DNA of 64,000 bases from Aliivibrio sp. S4MY1 (GCF_028765545.1 NZ_JARACP010000001.1:434001-498000); one strand, 5' to 3'. Counted from the first letter of the stretch, positions 9,379 through 20,226 are shown. Numbers and translations: made by a program. Notes: a model not told the origin generated them from the sequence alone.

Positions 9379-10248
9379 ATGAGTCCATTTCAAGAATCAA
9401 GTATTGAACTTCATCATGGCACTATTGCAATGATGGAAATAAAACCCAAAAATACGCACCAAACATTGTTGTTTTTGCATGGCTGGCAAGATAATGCTGC
9501 GACCTTTAAAACGACGATGGAAGCATACGCACAAGAAAACCCACATCATCACTTAATTGCTATTGATTGGTTTGGTCATGGACGCTCAAGCCATAAAGGC
9601 GGTGATAATTTTTATCACTTCTTTGATTATATCGATGATCTTCACCAAATAGTCCTTCACTTAAAATTAGAGCCTATCGTTCTTATTGGTCATTCTTTAG
9701 GTGCTTTAGTCGCCAGTGCTTATAGTGCCGTGTTTCCTGAAAAAGTAGCAGCATTGGTGATGATAGAGGCACTTGGCCCTTTAAGTGAGGAAGAAGAGGC
9801 AATTTCAGATAGGATCCGACAAGGTATTTTAAGCCGTCAGCGATATCGAAATAAGCCTCAGAGAACCTTAAAAAATACTCAAACAGCCATTGAATTAAGA
9901 GCTAGCGTGAATCAACTTCCAGAACTTTTAGTTGAACCAATGGTAATGCGATCATTGAGTATCAATTCAAACTCGTTTCAATGGACAACCGATGCAAAAG
10001 TAAAATGCGATGCACTGTATCGTATGAGTGAAGTTCACGCTTTGACATTACTTTCAAAAATAGAGTGCCCAGTGGTTGCGGTTATCGGCTCTGAGGGTTA
10101 CGGACATTTGAAGCAAAAAACGCATCGATATGCTTATATTTCACACTTTGATTGTTATCAAATTGAAGGTGGTCACCATTGCCATTTAGAAAATCCTATT
10201 CAGGTAAGTAGTTACATTAGTGCGTTAGTTAACAAAATAAATACATAA
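9379..10248 (+). CDS. Alpha/beta-hydrolase fold protein
   Basis: 289 residues. Landmarks are FLHGWQDNAATF (oxyanion region), DWFGHGRSSH, the nucleophile elbow IGHSLGALVAS (Ser about residue 115) and the catalytic His within EGGHHCHLENP. This resembles the serine hydrolase that commonly sits beside fadD in Vibrionaceae. The gap to slp is only five bases, so it is probably in that transcript; fadD follows after about 180 bases with its own control region. Substrate unknown; an acyl ester or thioester is plausible from the neighbour. Confidence 0.8.
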   Translation: MSPFQESSIELHHGTIAMMEIKPKNTHQTLLFLHGWQDNAATFKTTMEAYAQENPHHHLIAIDWFGHGRSSHKGGDNFYHFFDYIDDLHQIVLHLKLEPIVLIGHSLGALVASAYSAVFPEKVAALVMIEALGPLSEEEEAISDRIRQGILSRQRYRNKPQRTLKNTQTAIELRASVNQLPELLVEPMVMRSLSINSNSFQWTTDAKVKCDALYRMSEVHALTLLSKIECPVVAVIGSEGYGHLKQKTHRYAYISHFDCYQIEGGHHCHLENPIQVSSYISALVNKINT

Positions 10249-10361
10249 CTGCTTCACATATTTAAAAAAACGCCTCGTTTATGGTCAAATATTCATCGAA
10301 TATACAATTGATAATAAAATAAGTTGACTATAATTGTGGAGTAAATAGTCTACACATAAAA

Positions 10362-10377
10362 AGTGATAGTGATCACT
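10362..10377 (+). promoter_or_regulatory. Candidate CRP-cAMP binding site upstream of fadD
   Basis: AGTGA-N6-TCACT, matching the TGTGA-N6-TCACA CRP consensus at the central GTGA/TCAC positions of both halves. It lies 54 bases before the fadD start. CRP control of fadD is known in enterobacteria; here it is inferred from the motif. Confidence 0.5.
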
Positions 10378-10430
10378 GTTTGAATTATTGTGAAATAAGC
10401 AATAAATCGTATATAAAATAGGAGAAAAGC

Positions 10431-12113
10431 GTGGATAAAGTTTGGCTTTCACGTTACCCAGAAGACGTACCAGCAGAAATTAACCCTGACCAATATAGCT
10501 CATTGGTTGATATGTTTGAAAAATCGGTTCATAAATACGCCGATCAGCCTGCATTTATCAATATGGGTTCAGTAATGACATTTCGTAAGTTGGAAGAGCG
10601 CAGTCGTGCTTTTGCTGCTTATTTACAAAATGAACTGAAGCTTAAAAAAGGTGATCGTGTTGCGTTAATGATGCCAAACTTACTGCAATACCCAATTGCA
10701 TTATTTGGTGTGTTACGTGCGGGTATGGTTGCGGTAAATGTGAATCCACTATATACGCCACGTGAGTTAGAGCATCAGTTGAATGATTCAGGTGCTGCTG
10801 CAATCGTTATTGTTTCAAACTTTGCGAGTACGCTAGAAGAAGTTGTTGAGAACACACCAGTAAAACACGTTATTTTAACGAACTTAGGTGAGCAACTGCC
10901 GCGTGCCAAAGGTACAATTGTAAACTTCGTGGTTAAGTACGTGAAGAAAATGGTACCAAAGTACGATCTTCCTCATGCTACCTCTATGCGTAATGCATTA
11001 CGTAAAGGCCGTAGAATGCAGTACATCAAGCCATTCATTGATAGTGAAGACTTAGCCTTCCTGCAATACACGGGCGGTACCACAGGCGTAGCAAAAGGCG
11101 CAATGCTTACTCATCGAAATATGATTGCAAACGTAATGCAAGCAAAAGGCGCTTATGGTCCAGTGTTGACTGAAGGGCGTGAGCTTATTGTTACTGCACT
11201 TCCTCTTTATCATGTATTTGCGTTAACGGTTAACTGTTTACTGTTTATTGAAATGGGTGGTCGTAACCTGCTTATCACTAACCCTCGTGATATCCCAGGT
11301 TTTATTAAAGAACTACAAAAATACCCATTTACTGCAATTACTGGCGTAAATACGCTGTTTAATGCTCTAGTGAACAACGAAGATTTCCATGAGTTAGATT
11401 TCAGTAACCTTCGCCTATCTGTAGGTGGTGGTATGGCAGTGCAACGTGCCGTTGCTGAAAAATGGCAGCAACATACAGGCTGTTACCTACTAGAAGGCTA
11501 CGGCTTAACTGAGTGTTCTCCATTGGTTGCGGCTTATCCGCATAACCTAACGTCATACAATGGTTCGATTGGCTTACCTGTACCGTCAACTGAAGTTCGA
11601 ATGGTTGATGAAGAAGGTAATGTTGTTGCTAACGATCAAATCGGCGAGCTTCAAGTTCGTGGCCCTCAAGTGATGAAAGGTTATTGGAACCGCGCAGAAG
11701 CGACCAAAGAAATGATCACTGAAGATGGTTGGGTAAGCACTGGTGACATCGTTAAATTTGATGATGAAGGCTTCCTGCATATCGTTGACCGTAAAAAAGA
11801 CATGATTTTAGTATCAGGTTTTAACGTATACCCAAATGAAATTGAAGATGTTGTTGCGCTTCATGGCAAAGTACTAGAAGTCGCAGCTGTAGGTAAACCA
11901 CACCCAACATCAGGTGAAGTGGTTCGAATTTGTGTTGTTAAACGTGATCCAAGCCTAACGAAAGATGAACTAATTGCTCATTGTCGTAAGCATCTAACAG
12001 GTTATAAAATTCCACGTATTGTTGAGTTTAGAGACGATCTTCCAAAAACAAACGTAGGTAAAATTCTGCGTCGTGAACTGCGTGATGAATATAAAGCAGA
12101 AGAAAACGCATAA
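10431..12113 (+). CDS. fadD: Long-chain fatty acid-CoA ligase
   Basis: 560 residues, the size of E. coli FadD, starting at GTG10431 with a good AGGAGA ribosome site; the N-terminus [13 protein letters not shown] aligns with E. coli KKVWLNRYPADVP. It belongs to the ANL adenylation superfamily: P-loop [18 protein letters not shown] (about 211-228), GYGLTECSP (A5), the STGDI and DRKKDMI hinge motifs, and the final catalytic Lys in [10 protein letters not shown]. It activates imported fatty acids for beta-oxidation at the inner membrane. It appears monocistronic, with a possible CRP site upstream and a strong terminator downstream. Confidence 0.96.
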   Translation: MDKVWLSRYPEDVPAEINPDQYSSLVDMFEKSVHKYADQPAFINMGSVMTFRKLEERSRAFAAYLQNELKLKKGDRVALMMPNLLQYPIALFGVLRAGMVAVNVNPLYTPRELEHQLNDSGAAAIVIVSNFASTLEEVVENTPVKHVILTNLGEQLPRAKGTIVNFVVKYVKKMVPKYDLPHATSMRNALRKGRRMQYIKPFIDSEDLAFLQYTGGTTGVAKGAMLTHRNMIANVMQAKGAYGPVLTEGRELIVTALPLYHVFALTVNCLLFIEMGGRNLLITNPRDIPGFIKELQKYPFTAITGVNTLFNALVNNEDFHELDFSNLRLSVGGGMAVQRAVAEKWQQHTGCYLLEGYGLTECSPLVAAYPHNLTSYNGSIGLPVPSTEVRMVDEEGNVVANDQIGELQVRGPQVMKGYWNRAEATKEMITEDGWVSTGDIVKFDDEGFLHIVDRKKDMILVSGFNVYPNEIEDVVALHGKVLEVAAVGKPHPTSGEVVRICVVKRDPSLTKDELIAHCRKHLTGYKIPRIVEFRDDLPKTNVGKILRRELRDEYKAEENA

Positions 12114-12137
12114 TTTGGTTACAATGTAAAAACACGA

Positions 12138-12171
12138 TAATGCCAGCTTAATCGCTGGCATTATTTTTATT
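12138..12171 (+). terminator. Rho-independent terminator of fadD
   Basis: Stem TAATGCCAGC (12138-12147) / GCTGGCATTA (12154-12163) with a 6-base loop followed by TTTTTATTT. Confidence 0.88.
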
Positions 12172-12190
12172 TGTTATGAAATTTTAGAGA

Positions 12191-12228
12191 CAAGATAGCT
12201 TAGTTTTTATTGAGGTTAAGCTATCTTG
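12191..12228 (+). promoter_or_regulatory. Leader hairpin in front of rnd
   Basis: A perfect 12-bp stem (12191-12202 with 12217-12228) and 14-base loop, ending 26 bases before the rnd GTG. It lacks a proper U-tract, so it is not a standard terminator. E. coli rnd has a 5' leader stem-loop that is important for its translation; this may be the counterpart. Confidence 0.5.
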
Positions 12229-12254
12229 CCTTATTGATCTTTTAAGGAAGAATA

Positions 12255-13376
12255 GTGAAATTTGAAATCGTCACTCAGAGTCAGCGTTTGGCTGAGATCT
12301 GTCAGCAAGCAAGTAGTAAACCATTTTTAATGTTAGATACTGAGTTTGTAAGAACACGAACGCTATATGCTCGCTTAGGTTTAATTCAAATGTTTGATGG
12401 CGAGACACTAGCGCTCGTTGACCCAGTTGAAATTGATGACTTAACACCGCTTTGGGATTTATTAAAAAATGAATCAGTAACTAAAGTGCTTCATGCGTGT
12501 GGTGAAGATTTAGAGGTATTCCAACATTACGCGGGTTGCATGCCAACGCCTATGATTGATACACAGATCATGGCCGCATTTTTAGGTTACGGACTATCAA
12601 CAGGCTTTGCTAAGCTTGTTTCTGATTATTTAGGCATTGATTTAGATAAAGGCGAAGCTCGAACTGATTGGATGGCGCGACCTTTATCTGAAAAGCAACT
12701 AAACTATGCGGCAGCAGATGTACATTATTTACTGCCATTGTTTGAAAAACTTCAAGCCGAATTAGCACAAACTCAATGGGAATCGGCAGCGTATCAAGAA
12801 TCTGCTCTTGCGGTTAAAAAGCGTGAAAAACAGCCAGATGCAGAAAAAGCGTTTTTAGATATTAAAAATGCGTGGCAGTTAAATCCTAAACAGTTAGCTG
12901 TGTTAAAAATGGCAGCGAAATGGCGTCTAGAAGAAGCAAGAAAACGTGATCTTGCGGTTAACTTTGTTGTTCATGAATTGAGTTTATGGAAATTGGCACG
13001 TTTTAACATTCGCAGTAAAGAGCAAATGTTAAAAGAAGGTTTTGATCCAAGAGAGGTGCAGCGTCATGGTGGAAAATTATTGCGTTTCTCTTATTTAGTA
13101 GATGACTTAAACCCGGCTGAATACCCAAAAGAGATCTCTCGTTTAATGGATTACCCTGGTTATAAGCAGATTTTTAAATTATTGAAAGATGAGGTGAAGC
13201 TAGCATCAGATAAATCAGGATTGATGCCGGAGTTCTTAGCCTCTAAAAAGCAGTTAAATCAGTTATTATCTTGGAAGTGGAAAAAGAACAGCGCACCAGA
13301 GCTAAAACCTGACGCATTGAATGGTTGGCGTGGTGATTTACTTGAAACTGGCTTTATGGCAGTACTTGAAAAATAA
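12255..13376 (+). CDS. rnd: Ribonuclease D
   Basis: 373 residues (E. coli RNase D is 375), a 3'-5' exoribonuclease that trims tRNA precursors. The DEDDy exonuclease motifs are visible: Exo I DTEFVR (about 28-33), Exo II with HACGEDLEVF (about 83-92), Exo III with YAAADVHYLLPLF (about 151-163). One HRDC domain follows at about 210-290. The rare start GTG12255 has AAGGAAG upstream. Monocistronic, after a conspicuous leader hairpin, and convergent with the min operon across a perfect palindromic terminator. Confidence 0.95.
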   Translation: MKFEIVTQSQRLAEICQQASSKPFLMLDTEFVRTRTLYARLGLIQMFDGETLALVDPVEIDDLTPLWDLLKNESVTKVLHACGEDLEVFQHYAGCMPTPMIDTQIMAAFLGYGLSTGFAKLVSDYLGIDLDKGEARTDWMARPLSEKQLNYAAADVHYLLPLFEKLQAELAQTQWESAAYQESALAVKKREKQPDAEKAFLDIKNAWQLNPKQLAVLKMAAKWRLEEARKRDLAVNFVVHELSLWKLARFNIRSKEQMLKEGFDPREVQRHGGKLLRFSYLVDDLNPAEYPKEISRLMDYPGYKQIFKLLKDEVKLASDKSGLMPEFLASKKQLNQLLSWKWKKNSAPELKPDALNGWRGDLLETGFMAVLEK

Positions 13377-13400
13377 CAGTAATACTAATCCTGCTTAAGA

Positions 13401-13432
13401 AAAAAGGTGACTATTAATAGTCACCTTTTTTT
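13401..13432. terminator. Bidirectional terminator (rnd / minE)
   Basis: A perfect 30-base palindrome (13401-13415 with 13416-13430), GC core GGTGACT/AGTCACC, flanked by A-run and T-run. Serves both convergent transcripts. Confidence 0.9.
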
Positions 13433-13456
13433 ATCAAGATCGAATTTTTTTAGACG

Positions 13457-13717
13457 TTAATGATCATCTTCAGGAAGAGTAACGTTTAACTCTAATACCG
13501 ATAAATCTTCCTCTTTTTGTTCAAGAGAAACCGTTACCATATCAGGACTTACGTTTACATATTTACTGATCACTTTAAGAATATCTTCTTTAAGTTGTGG
13601 TAAATAGGATGGAGCAGGTCCGCCATTACGACGTTCTGCAACGATGATCTGTAGCCTTTCCTTAGCTATGTTAGCAGTGGCTTTTTTCTGTGGTCTAAAA
13701 AACTCAAGCAATGCCAT
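13457..13717 (-). CDS. minE: Cell division topological specificity factor MinE
   Basis: 86 residues, the usual size. N-terminal membrane-targeting and MinD-binding segment ([23 protein letters not shown] region, residues 1-30) and a C-terminal dimerisation domain (about 32-86). MinE stimulates MinD ATPase and drives the pole-to-pole oscillation that restricts MinCD inhibition to the poles. It is the last gene of minC-minD-minE, starting two bases after minD. Confidence 0.97.
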   Translation of the reverse strand: MALLEFFRPQKKATANIAKERLQIIVAERRNGGPAPSYLPQLKEDILKVISKYVNVSPDMVTVSLEQKEEDLSVLELNVTLPEDDH

Positions 13718-13719
13718 GC

Positions 13720-14532
13720 TTAACCTCCAAATAGTCGTTTAAAGATGCCTTTTTTCTCTTCTTCTAAGAAACGGAATGAAACTTCTTTGCCTAATAGACG
13801 GTCAACAGCATCTTGGTATGCAGCGCCAGCATTAGACTCCTCATCAAAAATTACAGGAACACCCTTATTCGATGCGTTTAGTACTGATTGACTCTCAGGA
13901 ATAACCCCTAATAGTGGGATATTCAGGATTTCTTCAACATCACCTACACTCAGCATTTCACCTTGATTTACGCGAGCAGGGCAATAACGAGTAAGTAGCA
14001 AATGCTGCTTAACTGGTTCTAATGATTCTTCTGAACGGCGAGACTTAGAATCTAAAATACCAAGAATACGGTCTGAATCTCGAACAGAAGAAACTTCAGG
14101 GTTAGTTGTGATGATCGCTTCATCTGCAAAGTAAAGTGCCATTAAAGCACCTGCTTCGATACCTGCTGGAGAATCACAAATAATGAAATCAAAATTCATT
14201 TCGATAAGTTCATCAAGAACTCGACGAACCCCTTCTTTTGTTAGTGCGTCTTTATCTCGAGTTTGAGAAGCGGGTAGAATAAATAAATTACCTACACGCT
14301 TATCTTTAATTAATGCTTGGTTTAGAGTTGCTTCACCATTGATTACATTTACAAAATCGTAAACAACGCGACGTTCGCAGCCCATGATTAAGTCAAGGTT
14401 ACGCAAACCAATATCAAAATCGATTACCGCGGTTTTTTTGCCAGCTAAAGCAAGTCCGGATGCAATAGCAGAGCTAGAAGTAGTTTTACCTACACCGCCT
14501 TTGCCTGAAGTCACAACGACAATACGTGCCAT
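13720..14532 (-). CDS. minD: Septum site-determining ATPase MinD
   Basis: 270 residues, same length as E. coli MinD. Deviant Walker [10 protein letters not shown] near the N-terminus (Lys about 11 and 16), switch region ICDSPAGIE, and the C-terminal amphipathic membrane helix [10 protein letters not shown]. It dimerises with ATP on the inner membrane, recruits MinC to block FtsZ, and is released by MinE. Middle gene of the min operon; 24 bases follow minC. Confidence 0.98.
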   Translation of the reverse strand: MARIVVVTSGKGGVGKTTSSSAIASGLALAGKKTAVIDFDIGLRNLDLIMGCERRVVYDFVNVINGEATLNQALIKDKRVGNLFILPASQTRDKDALTKEGVRRVLDELIEMNFDFIICDSPAGIEAGALMALYFADEAIITTNPEVSSVRDSDRILGILDSKSRRSEESLEPVKQHLLLTRYCPARVNQGEMLSVGDVEEILNIPLLGVIPESQSVLNASNKGVPVIFDEESNAGAAYQDAVDRLLGKEVSFRFLEEEKKGIFKRLFGG

Positions 14533-14556
14533 TTTTATTATTCCTTTTCTGTTGTG

Positions 14557-15222
14557 CTATAACGTTAGGGTATCGATCTGAATACGGTCTTCAACCATAG
14601 TGATCATGACATTTTGATGCCAATACTCTTTGTCAATTTGGTCGCTTAACCAATAATTACCCGCAATGGAAATTAGTTCAGCTTGTAAGTTTTTACAGAA
14701 GACTTTTGCCTCTGTTTGACCACTCGCGCCAGCAATCGCTCTGCCACGCAATGTGCCGTGAATATGTATACTGCCATCTGCAATCACTTCTGCACCTGGA
14801 CTGACGTGATTTAAAATTACAAGGTCTGCATCTTTTGCATACACTTGCTGGCCTGAACGAATAGGTGTTTTTACCACTTTCGTTGGCTGCATACTGGCTT
14901 TTTGTGTTACTTGTTGAGGTGTAAATGACGTCATAACAGCAAACCCTGCTGCTGTTGCCTGAGCCTGCTTTTCTTTATCTTTACAGCCAGTGATCCCAAC
15001 AGGGATCATCCCAGTGCGTTCGACACCAGATTTTAGCTCAACAAAGTTAATTTCATTCGATACATTTTCAATATTGACAACGACAGGCGCTGAAGCAAAA
15101 AAAGAGGGTGCTTGAGCTACTTTTTGCTCAAGCATACTTAATGCCAAAGCAACGTCATCATTAGGTAAATGTAATACTGAAAGGGTGAAATTACTGCCCT
15201 TTAAATCGGCTGTTTTTGTCAT
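14557..15222 (-). CDS. minC: Septum site-determining protein MinC
   Basis: 221 residues. N-terminal FtsZ-antagonist domain (about 1-105), a linker, and the C-terminal beta-helical domain starting near [16 protein letters not shown], with [20 protein letters not shown] as the typical right-handed beta-helix and RGRAIAG MinD-binding region. First gene of minCDE, divergent from ycgL, the same linkage as in E. coli. Confidence 0.97.
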   Translation of the reverse strand: MTKTADLKGSNFTLSVLHLPNDDVALALSMLEQKVAQAPSFFASAPVVVNIENVSNEINFVELKSGVERTGMIPVGITGCKDKEKQAQATAAGFAVMTSFTPQQVTQKASMQPTKVVKTPIRSGQQVYAKDADLVILNHVSPGAEVIADGSIHIHGTLRGRAIAGASGQTEAKVFCKNLQAELISIAGNYWLSDQIDKEYWHQNVMITMVEDRIQIDTLTL

Positions 15223-15405
15223 ACTATTCTGTATCTTGATAAATTTAATACCACAAATCTGATACCATGTTATAGTCAGTTTAAGCGTACAGCAAGTTAT
15301 CTTATTGTCTTAAGTGTACTTTTTAGTAAGGCTCTCATCAAATAGACATTAAATGTATGTGTGAAGTTGAGAGTAAGATCAATTCTATCAAAAATAGGTT
15401 ATAAA

Positions 15406-15687
15406 ATGTTCTGTTCAGTTTATAAAAGTACCAAGAAACAAGGTGCTTATCTTTATATTGCAAAAAAAGATGACTTTACTCCCGTTCCGAAAGAATTAAT
15501 GACAATGTTTGGTACGCCAACCATGGTAATGGTCGTAAATTTGGCAGGCAGAACATTAGCTTCAGTTGACGTAGAAAAAGTAAAAGCATCAATTCAAAAT
15601 GAAGGCTTTTTTTTACAGTTACCACCGCCTCCAGAGAATCTGCTTGAAAAATACAAGCAAGAGAAAGCACAAAGAAATGAGAAGTAA
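15406..15687 (+). CDS. ycgL: YcgL domain protein
   Basis: 93 residues from ATG15406 ([11 protein letters not shown]), which aligns with the start of the YcgL domain and has an AGG ribosome site at 15395-15397; an upstream in-frame GTG at 15361 seems unused. The family block [17 protein letters not shown] and the ending [11 protein letters not shown] are clear. Function unknown despite known structures; conserved next to minCDE in gammaproteobacteria. The stop is three bases before the transglycosylase gene. Confidence 0.9.
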   Translation: MFCSVYKSTKKQGAYLYIAKKDDFTPVPKELMTMFGTPTMVMVVNLAGRTLASVDVEKVKASIQNEGFFLQLPPPPENLLEKYKQEKAQRNEK

Positions 15688-15690
15688 TCT

Positions 15691-16665
15691 ATGAAGAAGA
15701 AATTACTGCTAGGGATAGTCAGTTTATTAATGGCAACATCAGTAACTGCGGGCACACCTGAAGGAGACTTTCAGGATTATATTGTAGAATTAAAAAATGA
15801 AGCGAGAGAAATAGGCATTTCAGAACCAATTCTCGAGCGTGCATTCAAAGATATCGCTTTTAAAGAAAAAGCGGTTAAATCAGATCGTAATCAACCAGAG
15901 AAAAAATTAACGCTAGATGAGTATATTCCACGAGCTGTGCCAAAATGGAAAATCAAACAAGCGAATGATTTATACCAAAAGCATTATAAAGAATTGACCC
16001 GAATTGGTAATGAATATGGGGTTCAGCCTCGTTTTATTGTTGCGTTATGGGGCGTTGAAAGTAACTTTGGTAAGCTGACTGGTGGTTATAATGTCATTGA
16101 AGCATTGACGACATTAGCTTATGACGGCCGTCGTGAAGAGTTCTTCAAAAAACAAACCATGGCAGCCTTAACCATTTTACAGCAAGGCCATATCACCCCT
16201 GAAAACATGAAAGGTTCATGGGCTGGTGCAATGGGTCAGTGTCAGTTTATGCCAACGTCATTCTTAGCTTATGCGGTTGATGGTAATGATGATGGGCGTA
16301 AAGACATTTGGACTACCGAAGCTGATGTATTTGCTTCAGCTGCAAATTATTTAAAACAAGTAGGCTGGGATGATGCCTATACGTGGGGTCGTCAAGTTCA
16401 GTTACCTGAATCATTAGATACAGAAAGCCTAAAAGGTTTATCTGAAGATAAAGGTAAATCACTGGCGCAATGGCAAGAGTTAGGCGTTCGCCGTTTGACA
16501 GGCAAAGCCTTACCTGATGTAGATATCGAAGCATGGTTAGTGCAACCCGATGACAAAGACGGCCGTGCTTACCTTGTTTACAATAACTACCAAGTCTTAA
16601 TGGATTGGAACCGTTCACATTACTTTGCCTTAGCGGTAAGCCATTTGGCAGATTCGATTAAGTAA
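15691..16665 (+). CDS. Lytic murein transglycosylase, MltB-like (SLT_2)
   Basis: 324 residues. A Sec signal peptide (KKKLLLGIVSLLMATSVTA, cut near residue 20) without a lipobox Cys, so it is probably soluble periplasmic, unlike lipoprotein MltB. The catalytic Glu is in ALWGVESNFGK (Glu123), with the GSWAGAMGQCQFMPTSF block and RLTGKALPDVDIEAW following as in the MltB family. It cleaves the MurNAc-GlcNAc bond of peptidoglycan to give 1,6-anhydro ends. Closely follows ycgL (3-base gap), so both are probably one transcript. Confidence 0.88.
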   Translation: MKKKLLLGIVSLLMATSVTAGTPEGDFQDYIVELKNEAREIGISEPILERAFKDIAFKEKAVKSDRNQPEKKLTLDEYIPRAVPKWKIKQANDLYQKHYKELTRIGNEYGVQPRFIVALWGVESNFGKLTGGYNVIEALTTLAYDGRREEFFKKQTMAALTILQQGHITPENMKGSWAGAMGQCQFMPTSFLAYAVDGNDDGRKDIWTTEADVFASAANYLKQVGWDDAYTWGRQVQLPESLDTESLKGLSEDKGKSLAQWQELGVRRLTGKALPDVDIEAWLVQPDDKDGRAYLVYNNYQVLMDWNRSHYFALAVSHLADSIK

Positions 16666-16670
16666 ATTAT

Positions 16671-16780
16671 AGAGTTCAGATCGGTCGCAAGCTCCCTAGC
16701 AGAATTCAGAGGTTAGTGTTGTTAGTTGTATACTTACAACGAACACCTCTGAATTCTTTAAGCGAAGCGATCTGAACTCT
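16671..16780. repeat. Nested intergenic inverted repeat (110-base hairpin)
   Basis: Two perfect 13-bp arm pairs nested in one another: outer AGAGTTCAGATCG (16671-16683) with its complement at 16768-16780, and inner AGAATTCAGAGGT (16701-16713) with its complement at 16745-16757. The inner loop can pair further (GTTGT with ACAAC). It lies between two convergent genes. This looks more like an extragenic palindromic element than a plain terminator; it has no T-run at the outer arm. Confidence 0.75.
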
Positions 16781-16791
16781 GCTTTTAGCTT

Positions 16792-18834
16792 TTAAATATC
16801 CAACGGCTTCCCTTTCAATAACCTTCTCACCCACAATCTTCCTGGGTGCAATCCTTCAAGTACTGAGTTTGGCAGTGGAATTGGGTCACCCATGATCTGT
16901 GATGCCAAGGTCTCAGCCAGTAGGGGCGCAGAGCTTAATCCTCTAGAGCCTAATGTCAGCATACAGAACAAGCCTTCATAAACAGGGATTTCTTTGGCTT
17001 CACGTAACCAATGGCGTTTCTTATAGATATTTTTGTATTCTTCTTGCATATCCTCAAAACGAACCACATTACCAAGAAATGGCAGGTGATCACGACTGGC
17101 ACAGCGAATTCCGACACGAGCTAAATTATCAGACGTATCAGCTTCTTTCACCCAATCTTCGTTAGGGATGCATTTATGTAAGCGCTCGCCATTCTCTATT
17201 TGATCTGATCCTTTAAACGCTAAGTCTAAATCACGACGATCATAACTAGCACCAATACAATGGCTTTGATGCTTGGTATTTTCAGGCGTTAAGTAACCGT
17301 CATAACACAACACCGTTTTAAGCTTTTTCAAGGATTCCGTTGTAGGAATATGACTCACTTGCCCTCGAACTGGTGTCGCTGGAATATCTTTAGTTTGCTC
17401 AAAATCAGTAAATCTGTGCCCATTAGCAACCACAACGGCTTGATGTTTATTGGTTTTTTCACCAAGAACAAGGTTCCATTGTTTATCGTCCGTTTGAGTT
17501 AATTGCGTCACTTCAGCGTTATTATGCAGAGTAAATAGTGGGTTTTCTGATAAATGTTCAAATAATCCACGAGTTAATTGTTTTGGACATAACCAGCCAC
17601 CTAATGGGTAGTGGACGCTTTCCATATTAATCGGTAAGCCAACCATTTGATTGGTTTTGTCGATATCAAAAGAAGAGACAAGTTCATTAGGGAAATTTCC
17701 CTCAAGCATTTTATTGAGCTTGTTGGCGGATTTTTCATCCCATTTTAACTGAGTAACGCCACACCAATCGTGATCAAATTCTACGTGTTTAGCGGCTTGG
17801 TCGATAAACTGACGAGCAAAAATAAATCCTGGAGCAAAAAAGCGAGAAAGTGAATTAAATTTTTCATTAAGCAGTGGGTATACCGCGCCTTGTTTATTAC
17901 CTGATGCCCCTTGTGCTGCTTTATCATCTTTACAGTAAACAGTGACACTCACACCGCGACGAAGCAATGTTGTCGCCAATGCTGCACTGGCTACACCACC
18001 TCCTATAATCGCAACGTCAGTGATGTTTTCGCGTGTCGTGCGTGCATACCAAACCTCATGATTAGCCTTGGCTTTACGTTCCGATAATGTTCCTGCAATC
18101 ATTTCGCGTTTATGTCCAAAGCCTTTGACTTTTTTCATATCAAAGCCAGCTTCAATTAAGCCTCTGCGAACAAAACCAGCTGCTGTAAAAGTGGCGCAAG
18201 TACAGCCTTCTTTAGCAAGACTTGCCATATTATTAAATAGATTTTGATTCCACATTTCAGGATTTTTACTTGGTGCAAAACCATCTAAAAACCAAGCGTC
18301 GATAACACCAGAATCGTCCATCCAAATCTGAGGCATACAATCTTTTATATCACCAAACCACAGATCAAGCGTGATCATGCCATCTTCTAATACTAAACGG
18401 TGGCAATCAGGTACAGCAGCAGGATAATGCGCTTGCAGTTGCTCTGCGAGTTCAGCCAGTTCAGGCCATGCTTGATGCGCTTTAACTAAATCAGCTTTGG
18501 TTACAGGGAATTTTTCAAAGCTAACAAAGTGAAGTTCTTTTAAAGGGGCGTCAGGGTATTGTGAACGGAATGCTTTGAACCACTGCCATACAGCAAGAAA
18601 GTTTAATCCAGTCCCAAATCCGGTTTCACCAATAACAAAACGGCGTTGATCAAATTCTTTCCATCGTTGCGGAAGATTATTTTGTTGTAGGAAGACATAA
18701 CGTGTTTCTTCTAAGCCATTATCATTAGAAAAATACACATCATCAAAATCATTTGAGATAGGTGTCCCAGATTCATTCCAATCAAGAATTGCATTTGTGA
18801 TGCTGTTTTGTGGTAAAATGTGATTTCGTGACAT
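16792..18834 (-). CDS. mnmC: Bifunctional tRNA mnm5s2U biosynthesis protein MnmC
   Basis: 680 residues (E. coli 668). The C-terminal half (from about residue 270) is an FAD oxidoreductase, with the dinucleotide motif [15 protein letters not shown], that removes the carboxymethyl group of cmnm5U34; the N-terminal half is an SAM methyltransferase ([15 protein letters not shown] motif, and [15 protein letters not shown]) that makes mnm5U. Both domains appear intact. Divergent from fabB, as in other gammaproteobacteria. Confidence 0.95.
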   Translation of the reverse strand: MSRNHILPQNSITNAILDWNESGTPISNDFDDVYFSNDNGLEETRYVFLQQNNLPQRWKEFDQRRFVIGETGFGTGLNFLAVWQWFKAFRSQYPDAPLKELHFVSFEKFPVTKADLVKAHQAWPELAELAEQLQAHYPAAVPDCHRLVLEDGMITLDLWFGDIKDCMPQIWMDDSGVIDAWFLDGFAPSKNPEMWNQNLFNNMASLAKEGCTCATFTAAGFVRRGLIEAGFDMKKVKGFGHKREMIAGTLSERKAKANHEVWYARTTRENITDVAIIGGGVASAALATTLLRRGVSVTVYCKDDKAAQGASGNKQGAVYPLLNEKFNSLSRFFAPGFIFARQFIDQAAKHVEFDHDWCGVTQLKWDEKSANKLNKMLEGNFPNELVSSFDIDKTNQMVGLPINMESVHYPLGGWLCPKQLTRGLFEHLSENPLFTLHNNAEVTQLTQTDDKQWNLVLGEKTNKHQAVVVANGHRFTDFEQTKDIPATPVRGQVSHIPTTESLKKLKTVLCYDGYLTPENTKHQSHCIGASYDRRDLDLAFKGSDQIENGERLHKCIPNEDWVKEADTSDNLARVGIRCASRDHLPFLGNVVRFEDMQEEYKNIYKKRHWLREAKEIPVYEGLFCMLTLGSRGLSSAPLLAETLASQIMGDPIPLPNSVLEGLHPGRLWVRRLLKGKPLDI

Positions 18835-18954
18835 AAATTTGCACCATTAAAGATAATCTACGTCGGATTTTAACGACTTATAGGAAAGCTGACCACTTTG
18901 TTGTGCTATCTTCGCTATTATCTACCAAGATTTATGACTTATTAGGAAAGAATC

Positions 18955-20166
18955 ATGAAAAGAGCCGTAATTACAGGCATGGGCATTGTATCGAGTATCG
19001 GTAACAATGCAGAAGAAGTATTAGAGTCTCTGAAAGCTGGTAAATCAGGCATTAACTTCTCTGAGCAGTTCGCTGAAAAGGGTCTGCGCAGTAATGTTTG
19101 GGGCGATTTGAAAATGAACCCTGCTGATCATATTGATCGCAAAAAAATGCGTTTTATGGGTGATGCGGCTGCGTTTGCTTACATCTCAATGGAGCAAGCA
19201 GTAACAGATTCTGGCTTAACAGAAGATCAAGTTTCAAATGAACGCACAGGTATTGTTGCAGGTTCTGGTGGTGCATCATCACTAAACCAAGTAAATGCGG
19301 TTGATATCTTGCGTGAGAAAGGCGTTAAGCGTGTTGGTCCTTACATGGTTCCACGTACAATGGCGTCAACGGTTTCTGCGTGTCTTGCAACACCGTTCAA
19401 AATTAAAGGCGTGAACTACTCAATGAGTTCAGCTTGTGCAACTTCTGCACACTGTATCGGCCACGCTGTAGAGCTTATCCAACTTGGTAAACAAGACGTA
19501 ATGTTTGCTGGTGGTGGTGAAGAACTAGATTGGTCATTAACGATGATGTTTGATGCGATGGGCGCACTATCATCAAAATACAATGACACACCAGAAAAAG
19601 CATCTCGTACGTACGATGCAGACCGTGACGGTTTCGTTATCTCTGGTGGCGGCGGTATGGTTGTTATCGAAGAACTTGAACACGCTCTTGCTCGTGGCGC
19701 TAAAATCTACGGTGAAATCGTAGGTTACGGTGCAACATCTGATGGCTACGACATGGTAGCACCATCAGGCGAAGGCGCAGTTCGTTGTATGAAAATGGCA
19801 ATGCAAAACGTAGACAGTGTTGATTACGTGAATACTCACGGTACATCTACCCCTGTTGGTGATGCAAAAGAACTAGGCGCTATCCAAGAAGTATTTGGTG
19901 CGAACAGCCCTGCTATCTCTGCAACTAAAGCAATGACTGGTCACGCGCTAGGTGCAGCCGGTGTTCATGAGGCTATTTACTCAACGCTAATGCTAGAGCA
20001 CGGTTTTATCGCGCCAAGCATCAATGTTGAAACATTAGATCCTGCAGCTGAAGGTCTTGATATCGTCACTGAAAAACGTGATCAAGCACTAACAACCGTT
20101 ATGTCTAACAGCTTCGGTTTTGGTGGTACAAACGCAACGTTAGTAATTAAGAAATACGAAGCGTAA
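18955..20166 (+). CDS. fabB: 3-oxoacyl-ACP synthase I
   Basis: 403 residues, length of E. coli FabB (406). Catalytic triad: Cys161 in [10 protein letters not shown], His in [13 protein letters not shown] (about 296) and His in [12 protein letters not shown] (about 331). KAS I elongates unsaturated as well as saturated fatty acids, so it sets membrane unsaturation. The codon choice is strikingly biased to highly expressed forms compared with the cluster ketosynthase at 1696. Good AGGAAAG ribosome site at about 18942-18948; own terminator. Confidence 0.96.
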   Translation: MKRAVITGMGIVSSIGNNAEEVLESLKAGKSGINFSEQFAEKGLRSNVWGDLKMNPADHIDRKKMRFMGDAAAFAYISMEQAVTDSGLTEDQVSNERTGIVAGSGGASSLNQVNAVDILREKGVKRVGPYMVPRTMASTVSACLATPFKIKGVNYSMSSACATSAHCIGHAVELIQLGKQDVMFAGGGEELDWSLTMMFDAMGALSSKYNDTPEKASRTYDADRDGFVISGGGGMVVIEELEHALARGAKIYGEIVGYGATSDGYDMVAPSGEGAVRCMKMAMQNVDSVDYVNTHGTSTPVGDAKELGAIQEVFGANSPAISATKAMTGHALGAAGVHEAIYSTLMLEHGFIAPSINVETLDPAAEGLDIVTEKRDQALTTVMSNSFGFGGTNATLVIKKYEA

Positions 20167-20192
20167 TCGCGTAATCACTAAAAAAAGATAGT

Positions 20193-20226
20193 AAAACCCA
20201 GTCACTTAAATTGGCTGGGTTTTTTT
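20193..20226 (+). terminator. Rho-independent terminator of fabB
   Basis: Stem AAAACCCAG (20193-20201) / CTGGGTTTT (20215-20223) with a T-run of eight. Confidence 0.88.

Noticed and set aside
18880-18900. FadR or FabR operator upstream of fabB (AGCTGACCACTTTG)
   Set aside because: Only one half resembles a FadR site and dyad symmetry is lacking; too weak to list.
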